A DNA stretch of 13,150 nt from an uncultured Chitinophagaceae bacterium (GTDB lineage Bacteria > Bacteroidota > Bacteroidia > Chitinophagales > Chitinophagaceae): the NCBI GenBank assembly GCA_937897585.1, contig CALCNY010000341.1, positions 1-13,150 of the forward strand. The letters run 5' to 3'. The notes under the pieces were generated by a model, which was not told the origin of the DNA, ran no database searches, and saw only the letters and a program-made list of their open reading frames with translations. Shown here piece by piece: positions 7,036 to 13,150 of this stretch (position 1 is its first letter; each line of letters opens with the position of its first letter). The translations under genes and the position numbers were made by a program.

Positions 7036-8022
7036 TTGGCTAGAAAAAGAATATTAATTACAGGTGCTGCAGGGTTTTTAGGATCGCATCTTTGCGATAG
7101 GTTTATCAAAGAAGGTTATGAGGTAATTGGTATGGATAACCTGATTACCGGTGATTTAAAAAACATTGAGCATTTATTCAAGTTAGAACAATTTGAATTC
7201 TATCATCATGATGTTTCTACCTACATTCATGTACCAGGTCATTTAGATTACATTCTTCATTTCGCTTCTCCTGCAAGTCCGATTGATTATTTAAAAATTC
7301 CAATTCAGACATTGAAAGTGGGTTCTTTAGGAACGCATAATTGTTTGGGTTTGGCATTGACAAAAAAAGCAAGAATTTTAGTGGCAAGCACCAGCGAAGT
7401 CTATGGTGACCCGTTAGTTCATCCGCAAACTGAAGATTACTGGGGCAATGTAAATCCAATTGGGCCGCGCGGTGTATATGATGAGGCCAAAAGATTTCAG
7501 GAAGCCATGACAATGGCCTATCATACTTTTCATCAACTCGATACCAGAATTGTAAGGATCTTCAATACTTATGGCCCAAGAATGAGACTAAATGACGGAA
7601 GAGCATTGCCAGCATTTATTGGCCAGGCTTTAAGAGGCGAAGATTTGACGGTATTTGGAGATGGTTCACAAACCAGAAGCTTTTGCTATGTTGATGATTT
7701 GGTGGAAGGCATTTACCGTTTGCTGATGAGCGATTATGTTTATCCAGTAAATATTGGCAATCCAGACGAAATCTCATTGGCTGATTTTGCCACAGAAATT
7801 TTAAAACTAACAGGTTCAGAACAAAAAATAGTTTACAAGCCTTTGCCTGAAGATGATCCTAAGCAAAGAAGACCTGATATTTCCAGGGCAAAAGAATTAT
7901 TGAATTGGGAACCTAAAGTTAATCGTGCAGATGGATTGAAAATCACTTATGATTATTTTAAAAATTTCTCTAAAGAAGATTTATACAAACTGCCTAAAGA
8001 ATTTGAAAGCAGAAAATATTAA
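7036..8022 (+). CDS. uxs: UDP-glucuronate decarboxylase (UDP-xylose synthase)
   Basis: Extended short-chain dehydrogenase that converts UDP-glucuronate to UDP-xylose with a bound NAD. The 328 residues are normal for a bacterial UXS without membrane anchor. Visible motifs are GAAGFLGS (10-17), HFASPASP (75-82), STSEVYGDP (118-126), the UXS-specific stretch HPQTEDYWGNVNPIGPR (129-145), the catalytic YDEAK (Y148, K152) and RIFNTYGPRM. The start codon is TTG at 7036; the sequence from there (MARKRILITGAAGF) matches the family start and no ATG is available nearby. The gene sits 7 nt after ugd, whose product is its substrate, so the two probably act in sequence. The family is clear. RmlB or UDP-glucose 4-epimerase is less likely given the TSEVYGD and YWGNVNPIGPR signatures. 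Confidence 0.92.
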   Translation: MARKRILITGAAGFLGSHLCDRFIKEGYEVIGMDNLITGDLKNIEHLFKLEQFEFYHHDVSTYIHVPGHLDYILHFASPASPIDYLKIPIQTLKVGSLGTHNCLGLALTKKARILVASTSEVYGDPLVHPQTEDYWGNVNPIGPRGVYDEAKRFQEAMTMAYHTFHQLDTRIVRIFNTYGPRMRLNDGRALPAFIGQALRGEDLTVFGDGSQTRSFCYVDDLVEGIYRLLMSDYVYPVNIGNPDEISLADFATEILKLTGSEQKIVYKPLPEDDPKQRRPDISRAKELLNWEPKVNRADGLKITYDYFKNFSKEDLYKLPKEFESRKY

Positions 8023-8047
8023 TTAGTAACAACACAAAATTGCATTC

Positions 8048-9337
8048 ATGTATCAGGAATTATTAAGCAAAGAAAAAACATTGGCCGTTATTGGTTTGGG
8101 TTATGTTGGTTTGCCAATTGCTCTTGAGTTTGCCAAGAAAATAAAAGTCATCGGTTTTGATATCAATGCCCAGCGCGTGGAAATGATGAGAAACGGGATT
8201 GATCCTAGTCAAGAACTGGAATCTTCAGCTTTTGAAAATTGTGATATCGAATTCACCAATGACCTTGATGTATTGAGAAAGGCTAACTTTTTTATTGTAG
8301 CTGTTCCTACACCTGTTGATGAACATAATGTACCTGATTTGATTCCTGTACAACGTGCCAGTGAAACCATTGGGAAAGTAATTAAGAAAGGCGATTATGT
8401 AGTGTTTGAAAGCACAGTTTATCCTGGTTGCACCGAAGAAGACTGTGTGCCTATCATAGAAAAATTATCAGGCTTGAAAATGGTCTCTGATTATAAAATC
8501 GGTTATTCTCCTGAAAGAATTAATCCCGGAGATAAAGAACATACCATCAGCACAATTGTAAAAGTAGTAAGTGGTTGTTGCGCTGAAAGTTTGGATACGA
8601 TAGCAAAAGTATATGAGCTGGTAGTCAAAGCAGGTGTTCATAAAGCCTCTTCAATTAAAGTGGCAGAAGCGGCTAAGATTATTGAGAATACTCAAAGAGA
8701 TTTGAACATCGCTTTGATGAATGAATTGTCTATCATTTTTGATAGAATGAACATCAACACTTTTGAAGTGCTGGAAGCCGCAGGAACCAAATGGAATTTC
8801 CTTAAATTTCAACCGGGTTTGGTTGGTGGACATTGCATCGGTGTTGATCCATACTATTTAACTTATAAATCAAAAGAACTGGGCTACGACAGCCAGGTAA
8901 TTCTTGCAGGAAGAGTCATCAACGATGGCATGGCAAGTTATGTAGCCAAAAAAGTATTGCAACATATCATCCAAAATAATGGCAATGTAAAACATAGCAA
9001 AGTATTGGTGATGGGCGCTACTTTCAAAGAGAATGTAAGCGATATCAGAAATAGTAAAGTTGCCGATGTAGTAAAAGAATTGAAATCATTTTCGTTGAAT
9101 GTAGATGTTGCTGATCCTTATGCAGACAGTGATGAATTGAAACATGAATATGGTTTCGAATTGACACCTACCATTGCCAATGATTACGATGCAGTGATTG
9201 TAACTGTGCCTCATCAAGAATACAAATCACTTGACGAAAATTATTTTGCTTCCATAACCAAAGAAAAGGCATTGATAGCTGATTTGAAAGGAACTTACAG
9301 AGGTGAAATTACCAATAGAAATTACTGGAGTTTATAA
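8048..9337 (+). CDS. UDP-N-acetyl-hexosamine 6-dehydrogenase (TviB/WbpO type)
   Basis: NAD-dependent four-electron oxidation of UDP-GlcNAc or UDP-GalNAc to the uronic acid. The 429-residue product has the Rossmann motif GLGYVGL (16-22), VAVPTPVDEHNVPDL (84-98), FESTVYPGCTEEDCVPI (120-136), YSPERINPGDKEH (153-165), AAKIIENTQRDLNIALMNEL (K210, N214), and the catalytic C263 in GGHCIGVDPYYLTYK. The VYPGCTEE and HCIGVDPYYL signatures separate this branch (TviB, WbpO, CapL) from Ugd. The next gene is of the TviC/WbpP type, the usual partner for making UDP-GalNAcA. Whether its substrate is UDP-GlcNAc or UDP-GalNAc cannot be read from motifs. It starts with ATG, 25 nt after uxs. Confidence 0.93.
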   Translation: MYQELLSKEKTLAVIGLGYVGLPIALEFAKKIKVIGFDINAQRVEMMRNGIDPSQELESSAFENCDIEFTNDLDVLRKANFFIVAVPTPVDEHNVPDLIPVQRASETIGKVIKKGDYVVFESTVYPGCTEEDCVPIIEKLSGLKMVSDYKIGYSPERINPGDKEHTISTIVKVVSGCCAESLDTIAKVYELVVKAGVHKASSIKVAEAAKIIENTQRDLNIALMNELSIIFDRMNINTFEVLEAAGTKWNFLKFQPGLVGGHCIGVDPYYLTYKSKELGYDSQVILAGRVINDGMASYVAKKVLQHIIQNNGNVKHSKVLVMGATFKENVSDIRNSKVADVVKELKSFSLNVDVADPYADSDELKHEYGFELTPTIANDYDAVIVTVPHQEYKSLDENYFASITKEKALIADLKGTYRGEITNRNYWSL

Positions 9338-9350
9338 AATATTTAAAATC

Positions 9351-10349
9351 TTGGAAAACCAATTTCATAATAAAGACATTAGTAACGATAGTTTTTTAGT
9401 TACAGGTGGCGCAGGTTTTATCGGTAGCCATATTGCAGAATATCTATTAAAAAATGGCGCAAAAAAAGTAAGGGTGTTAGACAACATGGTAAATGGTTTT
9501 GAAAAAAATCTTGCCATCCTCGGTGCTTATCCTGCATTTGAATTTATCAAAGGAGATATCAGAGATTTAGATACTTGTATGCAAGCTTGTGAAGGTATTG
9601 ATTATATCAGTCATCAGGCTGCATTGGGTTCTGTGCCTCGTTCCATCAAAGAGCCGGTTTATTTCAATGATGTAAATGTTGGTGGATTTGTAAATATGTT
9701 GAAAGCGGCAGTTGAAAATAAAGTCAAATCCTTCGTCTATGCGTCATCGTCATCTGTGTATGGTGATGAACCTACTTTGCCAAAAGTTGAAAGCAGAATC
9801 GGTAATTGTTTGTCGCCTTATGCTGCTACTAAAAAAACAAATGAATTGTATGCACAGGTTTTTGCTGATGTGTATGGCATTAAATTAATGGGCTTCCGTT
9901 ACTTCAATATATTTGGTCCGCGTCAAGATCCTGATGGTCCTTATGCTGCCGTAATTCCTTTGTTTGTAAAAGGAATTATGAATGAAACTCCTGTTTATAT
10001 TAATGGCGATGGCGAACAAACCAGAGATTTTACTTACGTTGATAATGCAGTTCAAATCAATATTAAAGGCATGCTTACAGAAAATGCAGATGCTTTCAAT
10101 AAAGTATACAATGTGGCTTGTGGTGAATATTATTCAGTGAATCATTTGTATCAAGCATGTGCATCACAATTGCAAAGTGAGTGGAAGCCTGTACATCGCG
10201 AACCCAGAGCTGGTGATATCAGAAATTCTTTGGCGGATGTTAGTCTTGCCAAAAATAATTTATCGTATCAACCTGTAAAACAATTTGAAGCAGGATTGAT
10301 TGATACCATTGAATTTTTCAAAAACGTTTATTCCAAACAACATACATAA
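9351..10349 (+). CDS. UDP-N-acetylglucosamine(uronate) 4-epimerase (TviC/WbpP type SDR)
   Basis: Extended SDR that inverts C4 of a UDP-HexNAc or UDP-HexNAcA. Counting from the TTG at 9351 gives 332 residues. It has the NAD site GGAGFIGSH (19-27), DIRDLD, HQAALGSVPRS (88-98), the Ser/Thr segment YASSSSVYGD (130-139), the catalytic YAATK (Y157, K161), YFNIFGPRQDPDGPYAAVIP, and NGDGEQTRDFTYVDN. A longer frame opens at GTG 9303 inside the preceding gene. The 9351 start is preferred because it lies 13 nt after the previous stop and gives MENQFHNKD...FLVTGGAGFIG, the normal family N-terminus. With the dehydrogenase just upstream it forms the pair known from Vi antigen (TviB-TviC) and Pseudomonas O6 (WbpO-WbpP). 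The stop overlaps the rmlC start by one base (TAATG). Confidence 0.92.
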   Translation: MENQFHNKDISNDSFLVTGGAGFIGSHIAEYLLKNGAKKVRVLDNMVNGFEKNLAILGAYPAFEFIKGDIRDLDTCMQACEGIDYISHQAALGSVPRSIKEPVYFNDVNVGGFVNMLKAAVENKVKSFVYASSSSVYGDEPTLPKVESRIGNCLSPYAATKKTNELYAQVFADVYGIKLMGFRYFNIFGPRQDPDGPYAAVIPLFVKGIMNETPVYINGDGEQTRDFTYVDNAVQINIKGMLTENADAFNKVYNVACGEYYSVNHLYQACASQLQSEWKPVHREPRAGDIRNSLADVSLAKNNLSYQPVKQFEAGLIDTIEFFKNVYSKQHT

Positions 10350-10906
10350 TGCCATTCATTAAAACAGATTTTCCGGGATTATTTGTATTTGAACCTGTTG
10401 TTCATAGCGATAGCCGCGGCTATTTCTTTGAAAGCTATAACAACAATGTTTGCAAAGAATTCGGAATAGAAACCATCTTTGTTCAGGACAATCAGGCAAG
10501 ATCTGTTTATGGAGTGATCAGAGGTATGCATTATCAATTGAATCCTCATGCACAAACTAAATTTATTCGTGCTTTAAGCGGAACGATTTTAGATGTAGTG
10601 CTCGATATCAGAAAAGGCTCTCCAACTTTTGGTAAGCATTTTTCAATAGAATTATCAGCAGAAAACAAAAAACAATTATATATTCCACATGGTTTCGCAC
10701 ATGGTTATTCTGTGTTGAGTGAAACAGCAGAAGTGTTTTATAAATGCGATTCTTTTTATAATAAAGAAGCCGAAGCAGGCATTCAGTTTTATGATCCGCA
10801 ATTAAACATTGATTGGAAAATTCCTGCCGACAAACAAATCATTTCCGATAAGGACAAACAGCATCCAACTTTCGAAAATTGTAAAACCAATTTCATTTTT
10901 GAATAA
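10349..10906 (+). CDS. rfbC: dTDP-4-dehydrorhamnose 3,5-epimerase
   Basis: RmlC cupin enzyme that epimerises dTDP-4-keto-6-deoxy-glucose at C3 and C5, the third step to dTDP-L-rhamnose. The 185 residues match the family length. Motifs seen are DSRGYFFESY (21-30), VQDNQARS (45-52), RGMHYQ with the catalytic H61 (58-63), K71, LDVVLDIRKGSPTFGKH (81-97), YIPHGFAHGY (111-120) and VFYKC with the catalytic tyrosine Y131. Its ATG overlaps the epimerase stop by one base and its own stop lies inside the start region of rmlD, so the three genes are probably translationally coupled. RmlA and RmlB are not in the window and must be encoded elsewhere if rhamnose is made. Confidence 0.95.
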   Translation: MPFIKTDFPGLFVFEPVVHSDSRGYFFESYNNNVCKEFGIETIFVQDNQARSVYGVIRGMHYQLNPHAQTKFIRALSGTILDVVLDIRKGSPTFGKHFSIELSAENKKQLYIPHGFAHGYSVLSETAEVFYKCDSFYNKEAEAGIQFYDPQLNIDWKIPADKQIISDKDKQHPTFENCKTNFIFE

Positions 10907-11765
10907 CAAGCTCAACATACTGGTAACAGGTGCCAATGGACAATTGGGCAATGAATGCAGAACATTGGCCAATGCCAGAACGGATGCGAATTTTATTTTC
11001 ACTGATGTTGCTGAATTGTCGATAACAGATGAAGCGGCCATCAATGAAATATTTTCCAAAAACAATTTTGATTATTGTATCAATGCCGCTGCGTACACAG
11101 CTGTAGATGCTGCAGAAAATGATATTGAAATGTCAAGAGCCATTAATGCAACAGCAGTTGGTTTTTTGGCTAAAGCCTGCAATAAATACAATTGCAAGTT
11201 GATTCATATTTCTACCGATTATGTTTTTGATGGAGAAAATGAATTCGGATATAAAGAAGAAGACGCAACATCACCCATCAATGTTTATGGTGTTACCAAA
11301 TTGGAAGGCGAACAATTTGCTTTTGAAAATAATACTGAAACAATTGTCATTCGTACGTCATGGGTATACAGTTTTCATGGAAAGAATTTTGTAAAAACCA
11401 TGATGCGATTGATGCAGGAAAAAGATGAAATCAGTGTGGTAGCAGATCAAATTGGAAAGCCTACTTATGCAGCTGACTTGGCCGATGCTATTTTTAAAAT
11501 CATTTTTTCTTCATCATCTTTCATTCCGGGTATTTATAATTATTCAAATCAAGGCGTTATTTCCTGGTTTGATTTTGCAACAGCGATAAAAGAAATTGGT
11601 GGTTATGCATGTAAGGTGAATCCAATTCCTTCGTCAGCCTATCCTGTTCCAGCAAAGCGTCCTCATTACTCAATTTTATTGACTGATAAAATTGAAACAA
11701 TTTACAACATCAACATTCCACATTGGAAAGACAGTCTTGAAAAATGCATGCATTTGCTGAAATAA
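10899..11765 (+). CDS. rfbD: dTDP-4-dehydrorhamnose reductase
   Basis: RmlD, the NAD(P)H-dependent last step to dTDP-L-rhamnose. The frame is open from 10809, but the extra 30 residues there overlap rmlC and do not belong to the family. The TTG at 10899 gives MNNKLNILVTGANGQLGNE and 288 residues, a normal length, with an 8-nt overlap with rmlC. Motifs are GANGQLG (11-17), NAAAYTAVDAAE (62-73), ISTDYVFDG (104-112), the catalytic YGVTK (Y130, K134), RTSWVYS (152-158) and the late KRPHYSILLTDK. It is the last gene of the sugar run, followed after 25 nt by the methyltransferase gene, with no clear terminator between them. Confidence 0.94.
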   Translation: MNNKLNILVTGANGQLGNECRTLANARTDANFIFTDVAELSITDEAAINEIFSKNNFDYCINAAAYTAVDAAENDIEMSRAINATAVGFLAKACNKYNCKLIHISTDYVFDGENEFGYKEEDATSPINVYGVTKLEGEQFAFENNTETIVIRTSWVYSFHGKNFVKTMMRLMQEKDEISVVADQIGKPTYAADLADAIFKIIFSSSSFIPGIYNYSNQGVISWFDFATAIKEIGGYACKVNPIPSSAYPVPAKRPHYSILLTDKIETIYNINIPHWKDSLEKCMHLLK

Positions 11766-11790
11766 TTTGTATCAGCTTTAAAACAATTCA

Positions 11791-12975
11791 ATGAATTTAT
11801 TTGCTATTAAAAATCGGATTATTGTTACTTGCAGTAATCGACTTTCGCCTTTTTTACAAAATGAAATAGAGGAGCTTGGCTTTACACCCATTCGTATTTT
11901 TAAAACAGGAGTGGAGTTGCAGGGTACGCTTGATGATTGTATCAAATTGAATTTACATCTTCGTTGTGCTTCTCAGGTATTGTTTTCCCTAAAAGAATTT
12001 ACGGCGTATAACGCCAATGATTTGTATAAAGAATTATCGAAAATAGAGTGGGAGCAGATCATTCCTGCTGATGAATATTTTTCTATCACAAGTAATGTGA
12101 CCAATGAGACGATTACGAATAATTTGTTTGCCAATGTAAAAGTAAAAGATGCGATTGCTGATCGTTTCAGAGAAAAAACAGGAGAGCGTCCGGACTCGGG
12201 CCCTGAATTAACGGGTGTTGTAGTTCATCTATATTGGAAAGAAAGTATTGCAGAATTATTTTTAGATACAAGTGGTGAAACTTTATCGAAACATGGCTAT
12301 AGAAAAATTCCGGGTAAGGCACCAATGCTCGAATCACTGGCAGCGGCTAATTTGTTGGCATTGAAATGGGACAGAAAATCTACTTTCATTAATCCGATGT
12401 GCGGTTCCGGAACGATTGCTATCGAAGCGGCGATGTTAGCCACTAATCGCAAGCCCGGATTGTTTAGAAACAATTATTCGTTTATGCATGTATGTGGGTA
12501 TGATGAAAATTTATACAACAAGCATTACAATGAAATGGAAGCTGCTGTAATTCATGATTCAGTTGTAAAAGTTATTGCTTCTGATATCAGTGAGGATGCA
12601 GTTGCTATTTCAAAAGTAAATGCAGGCATTGCAGGAGTTGAAGAGATGATAAGTTTTGAATGTTGTGATTTTGCTGATACTACCATTCCAGAAAATCAAG
12701 AAGGTGTTGTGTTTTTCAATCCGGAATATGGCGATAGGCTAGGTGTGGAAGTTGAATTGGAAGCTACTTACAAAAGACTGGGGGATTTTCTCAAACAAAA
12801 ATGCAAAGGTTATTGGGGATATATTTTTACGGGCAATTTAGAACTCGCCAAAAAAATAGGATTGAAGCCGAAGAGAAGAATTGAATTTTATAATGGGAAG
12901 ATAGATTGCAGGTTGTTTGAGTATGAGTTGTATGCGGGAACGAGGACAGCCTCACCCCCAACCCCTCTCCAATAG
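11791..12975 (+). CDS. THUMP-domain class I SAM-dependent RNA methyltransferase (RlmL N-terminal/COG0116 type)
   Basis: Probably methylates a guanosine N2 of 23S rRNA. The 394-residue product has a ferredoxin-like/THUMP N-terminal half (about 1-160, with RCASQVLFSLKEF and VHLYWKESIAELFLDTSGE) and a Rossmann methyltransferase half. The SAM motif is INPMCGSGTIAIEAA (200-214), DIS at 265-267 follows, and the target-base loop reads NPEYGDR (310-316). Proteobacterial RlmL has NPPYG; the E variant is, from memory, usual in Bacteroidota. The natural end is near residue 384 (LFEYELYAGT). The last residues, ASPPTPLQ, and the TAG stop are encoded inside a dispersed repeat. The lack of a fused RlmK domain is normal for the phylum. 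It may be cotranscribed with the sugar genes without a functional link. Confidence 0.92.
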   Translation: MNLFAIKNRIIVTCSNRLSPFLQNEIEELGFTPIRIFKTGVELQGTLDDCIKLNLHLRCASQVLFSLKEFTAYNANDLYKELSKIEWEQIIPADEYFSITSNVTNETITNNLFANVKVKDAIADRFREKTGERPDSGPELTGVVVHLYWKESIAELFLDTSGETLSKHGYRKIPGKAPMLESLAAANLLALKWDRKSTFINPMCGSGTIAIEAAMLATNRKPGLFRNNYSFMHVCGYDENLYNKHYNEMEAAVIHDSVVKVIASDISEDAVAISKVNAGIAGVEEMISFECCDFADTTIPENQEGVVFFNPEYGDRLGVEVELEATYKRLGDFLKQKCKGYWGYIFTGNLELAKKIGLKPKRRIEFYNGKIDCRLFEYELYAGTRTASPPTPLQ

Positions 12976-12982
12976 AGAGGGG
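12948..12982 (+). repeat. Dispersed repeat copy 1, overlapping the end of the methyltransferase gene
   Basis: This 35-bp unit starts AGCCTCACCCCCAACCCC and ends in the hairpin CCCCTCTC-CAATA-GAGAGGGG (8-bp stem, 12962-12982). It supplies the last codons (ASPPTPLQ) and the TAG stop (12973-12975) of the upstream gene. Copy 2 at 13084-13117 is its inverted, nearly identical partner. This type of sequence is, from memory, frequent between genes in Bacteroidota. Confidence 0.75.
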
Positions 12983-13025
12983 AGTAATGCCCTTAATCCA
13001 ATAAAGGTGCAAATGACAAAATAAA

Positions 13026-13054
13026 AAACCGCCCTTCAGAAAGAAAGGCGGTTT
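13026..13054 (-). terminator. Rho-independent terminator for a minus-strand gene to the right
   Basis: AAACCGCC at 13026-13033 pairs with GGCGGTTT at 13047-13054, giving an 8-bp stem with a 13-nt loop. Read on the minus strand, the stem is followed by a T-run (GGTTTTTTATTTTG). Read on the plus strand, no T-run follows. It therefore best serves a gene entering from the right edge on the minus strand, and at most weakly the methyltransferase gene. Confidence 0.7.
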
Positions 13055-13083
13055 CAAAATATAAAAATTTATTGAGCAGATTA

Positions 13084-13117
13084 CCCTCTCTATTGGAGAG
13101 GGGTTGAGGGAGAGGCT
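13084..13117 (-). repeat. Dispersed repeat copy 2, inverted relative to copy 1
   Basis: Its reverse complement reads AGCCTCTCCCTCAACCCC and then CTCTCCAATAGAGAGGG, differing from copy 1 at two of 34 positions. It carries the same hairpin (CCCTCTC-TATTG-GAGAGGG, 13084-13102). Together the two copies bound about 170 bp containing a terminator and no gene. Confidence 0.75.
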
Positions 13118-13118
13118 C

Positions 13119-13150
13119 TTACATCCCCATTCTCTTCCTTAAATTCTCGT
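13119..13150 (-). CDS. Possible 3' end of a minus-strand gene (partial)
   Basis: One minus-strand frame entering from the right edge reads ENLRKRMGM and stops at TAA (13121-13119), directly before repeat copy 2 and about 65 bp before the minus-strand terminator. A second frame instead reads through the repeat and ends in RASPSTPLQ with TAG. With only about 10 codons visible, the choice between frames, and the gene itself, is unsure. No product can be named. Confidence 0.35.
   Translation of the reverse strand, partial: ENLRKRMGM

Noticed and set aside
5691..9337. The two dehydrogenases (ugd and the TviB type) as a recent tandem duplication.
   Set aside because: Their signatures (GSCFPKD versus GGHCIGVDPYYL, EFLREG versus YSPERINPGD) belong to old, separate branches, so they are not recent copies.
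9303..9350. GTG start at 9303 for the 4-epimerase, giving 16 extra residues.
   Set aside because: It lies inside the preceding dehydrogenase gene and the extra residues do not look like the family; TTG 9351 gives the expected N-terminus.
10809..10898. TTG start at 10809 for rmlD.
   Set aside because: It would overlap rmlC by about 100 bp with 30 residues unlike RmlD; TTG 10899 fits the family.
12827..13057. Minus-strand open frame covering the methyltransferase end, repeat and terminator.
   Set aside because: It runs through the repeat, overlaps the coding end of a real gene and includes the terminator hairpin, so it is not a believable protein.
1..13150. CRISPR array, tRNA or rRNA genes, riboswitches, phage or plasmid genes.
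   Set aside because: No spaced direct repeats, tRNA-like cloverleaf or mobile-element enzymes were seen on reading either strand.

Overview
This looks like an AT-rich stretch of a Bacteroidota chromosome, probably of the Chitinophagaceae/Sphingobacteriales type. The evidence is a secreted protein with a type IX secretion (T9SS) C-terminal sorting domain, several Bacteroidota-style promoters (TTG, about 18-20 nt, TAnnTTTG), almost no Shine-Dalgarno sequences, and several TTG start codons. Nothing points to a phage, plasmid or defence island. Most of the window is ordinary housekeeping and cell-surface sugar metabolism.

Layout. (1) Positions 1-1541, plus strand: the 3' end of a large secreted protein with an FN3 domain, a pre-peptidase C-terminal (PPC) domain that appears to be split by an inserted jelly-roll-like domain, and a T9SS type A sorting domain. 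(2) 1540-1809: a gene-free block of nested inverted repeats, resembling a small MITE or palindromic intergenic repeat, between two converging genes. (3) 1809-2372, minus: thymidine kinase tdk, divergent from (4) 2500-3222, plus: a conserved-looking hypothetical protein with coiled coil. (5) 3189-4421, minus: Kdo transferase waaA/kdtA, whose end overlaps the hypothetical gene tail to tail. (6) 4536-11765, plus: seven tightly packed nucleotide-sugar genes (DegT/DnrJ/EryC1 aminotransferase, UDP-glucose 6-dehydrogenase, UDP-glucuronate decarboxylase, UDP-HexNAc 6-dehydrogenase, UDP-sugar 4-epimerase, rmlC, rmlD). (7) 11791-12975, plus: a THUMP-domain rRNA methyltransferase of the RlmL N-terminal/RlmK-independent type, whose last codons lie inside an intergenic repeat. 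(8) 12948-13117: an inverted pair of that repeat flanking a terminator, followed by what may be the last codons of a minus-strand gene.

How it fits together. The seven-gene run makes activated sugars for surface polysaccharide or LPS: UDP-glucose to UDP-GlcA to UDP-xylose, UDP-GlcNAc to UDP-GlcNAcA and on to UDP-GalNAcA, an amino sugar made by the aminotransferase, and the last two steps to dTDP-L-rhamnose. RmlA, RmlB, glycosyltransferases and flippase/polymerase genes are not in the window. The Kdo transferase diverges from the operon across a short promoter region, which suits a common envelope role.

The observations most worth a second look are the apparent domain insertion in the secreted protein, flanked by a 15-bp imperfect direct repeat; the four TTG-started genes; the promoter that redefines the waaA start; and the repeat that supplies the C-terminal tail and stop codon of the methyltransferase gene. 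I did not find a convincing novel multi-gene system.
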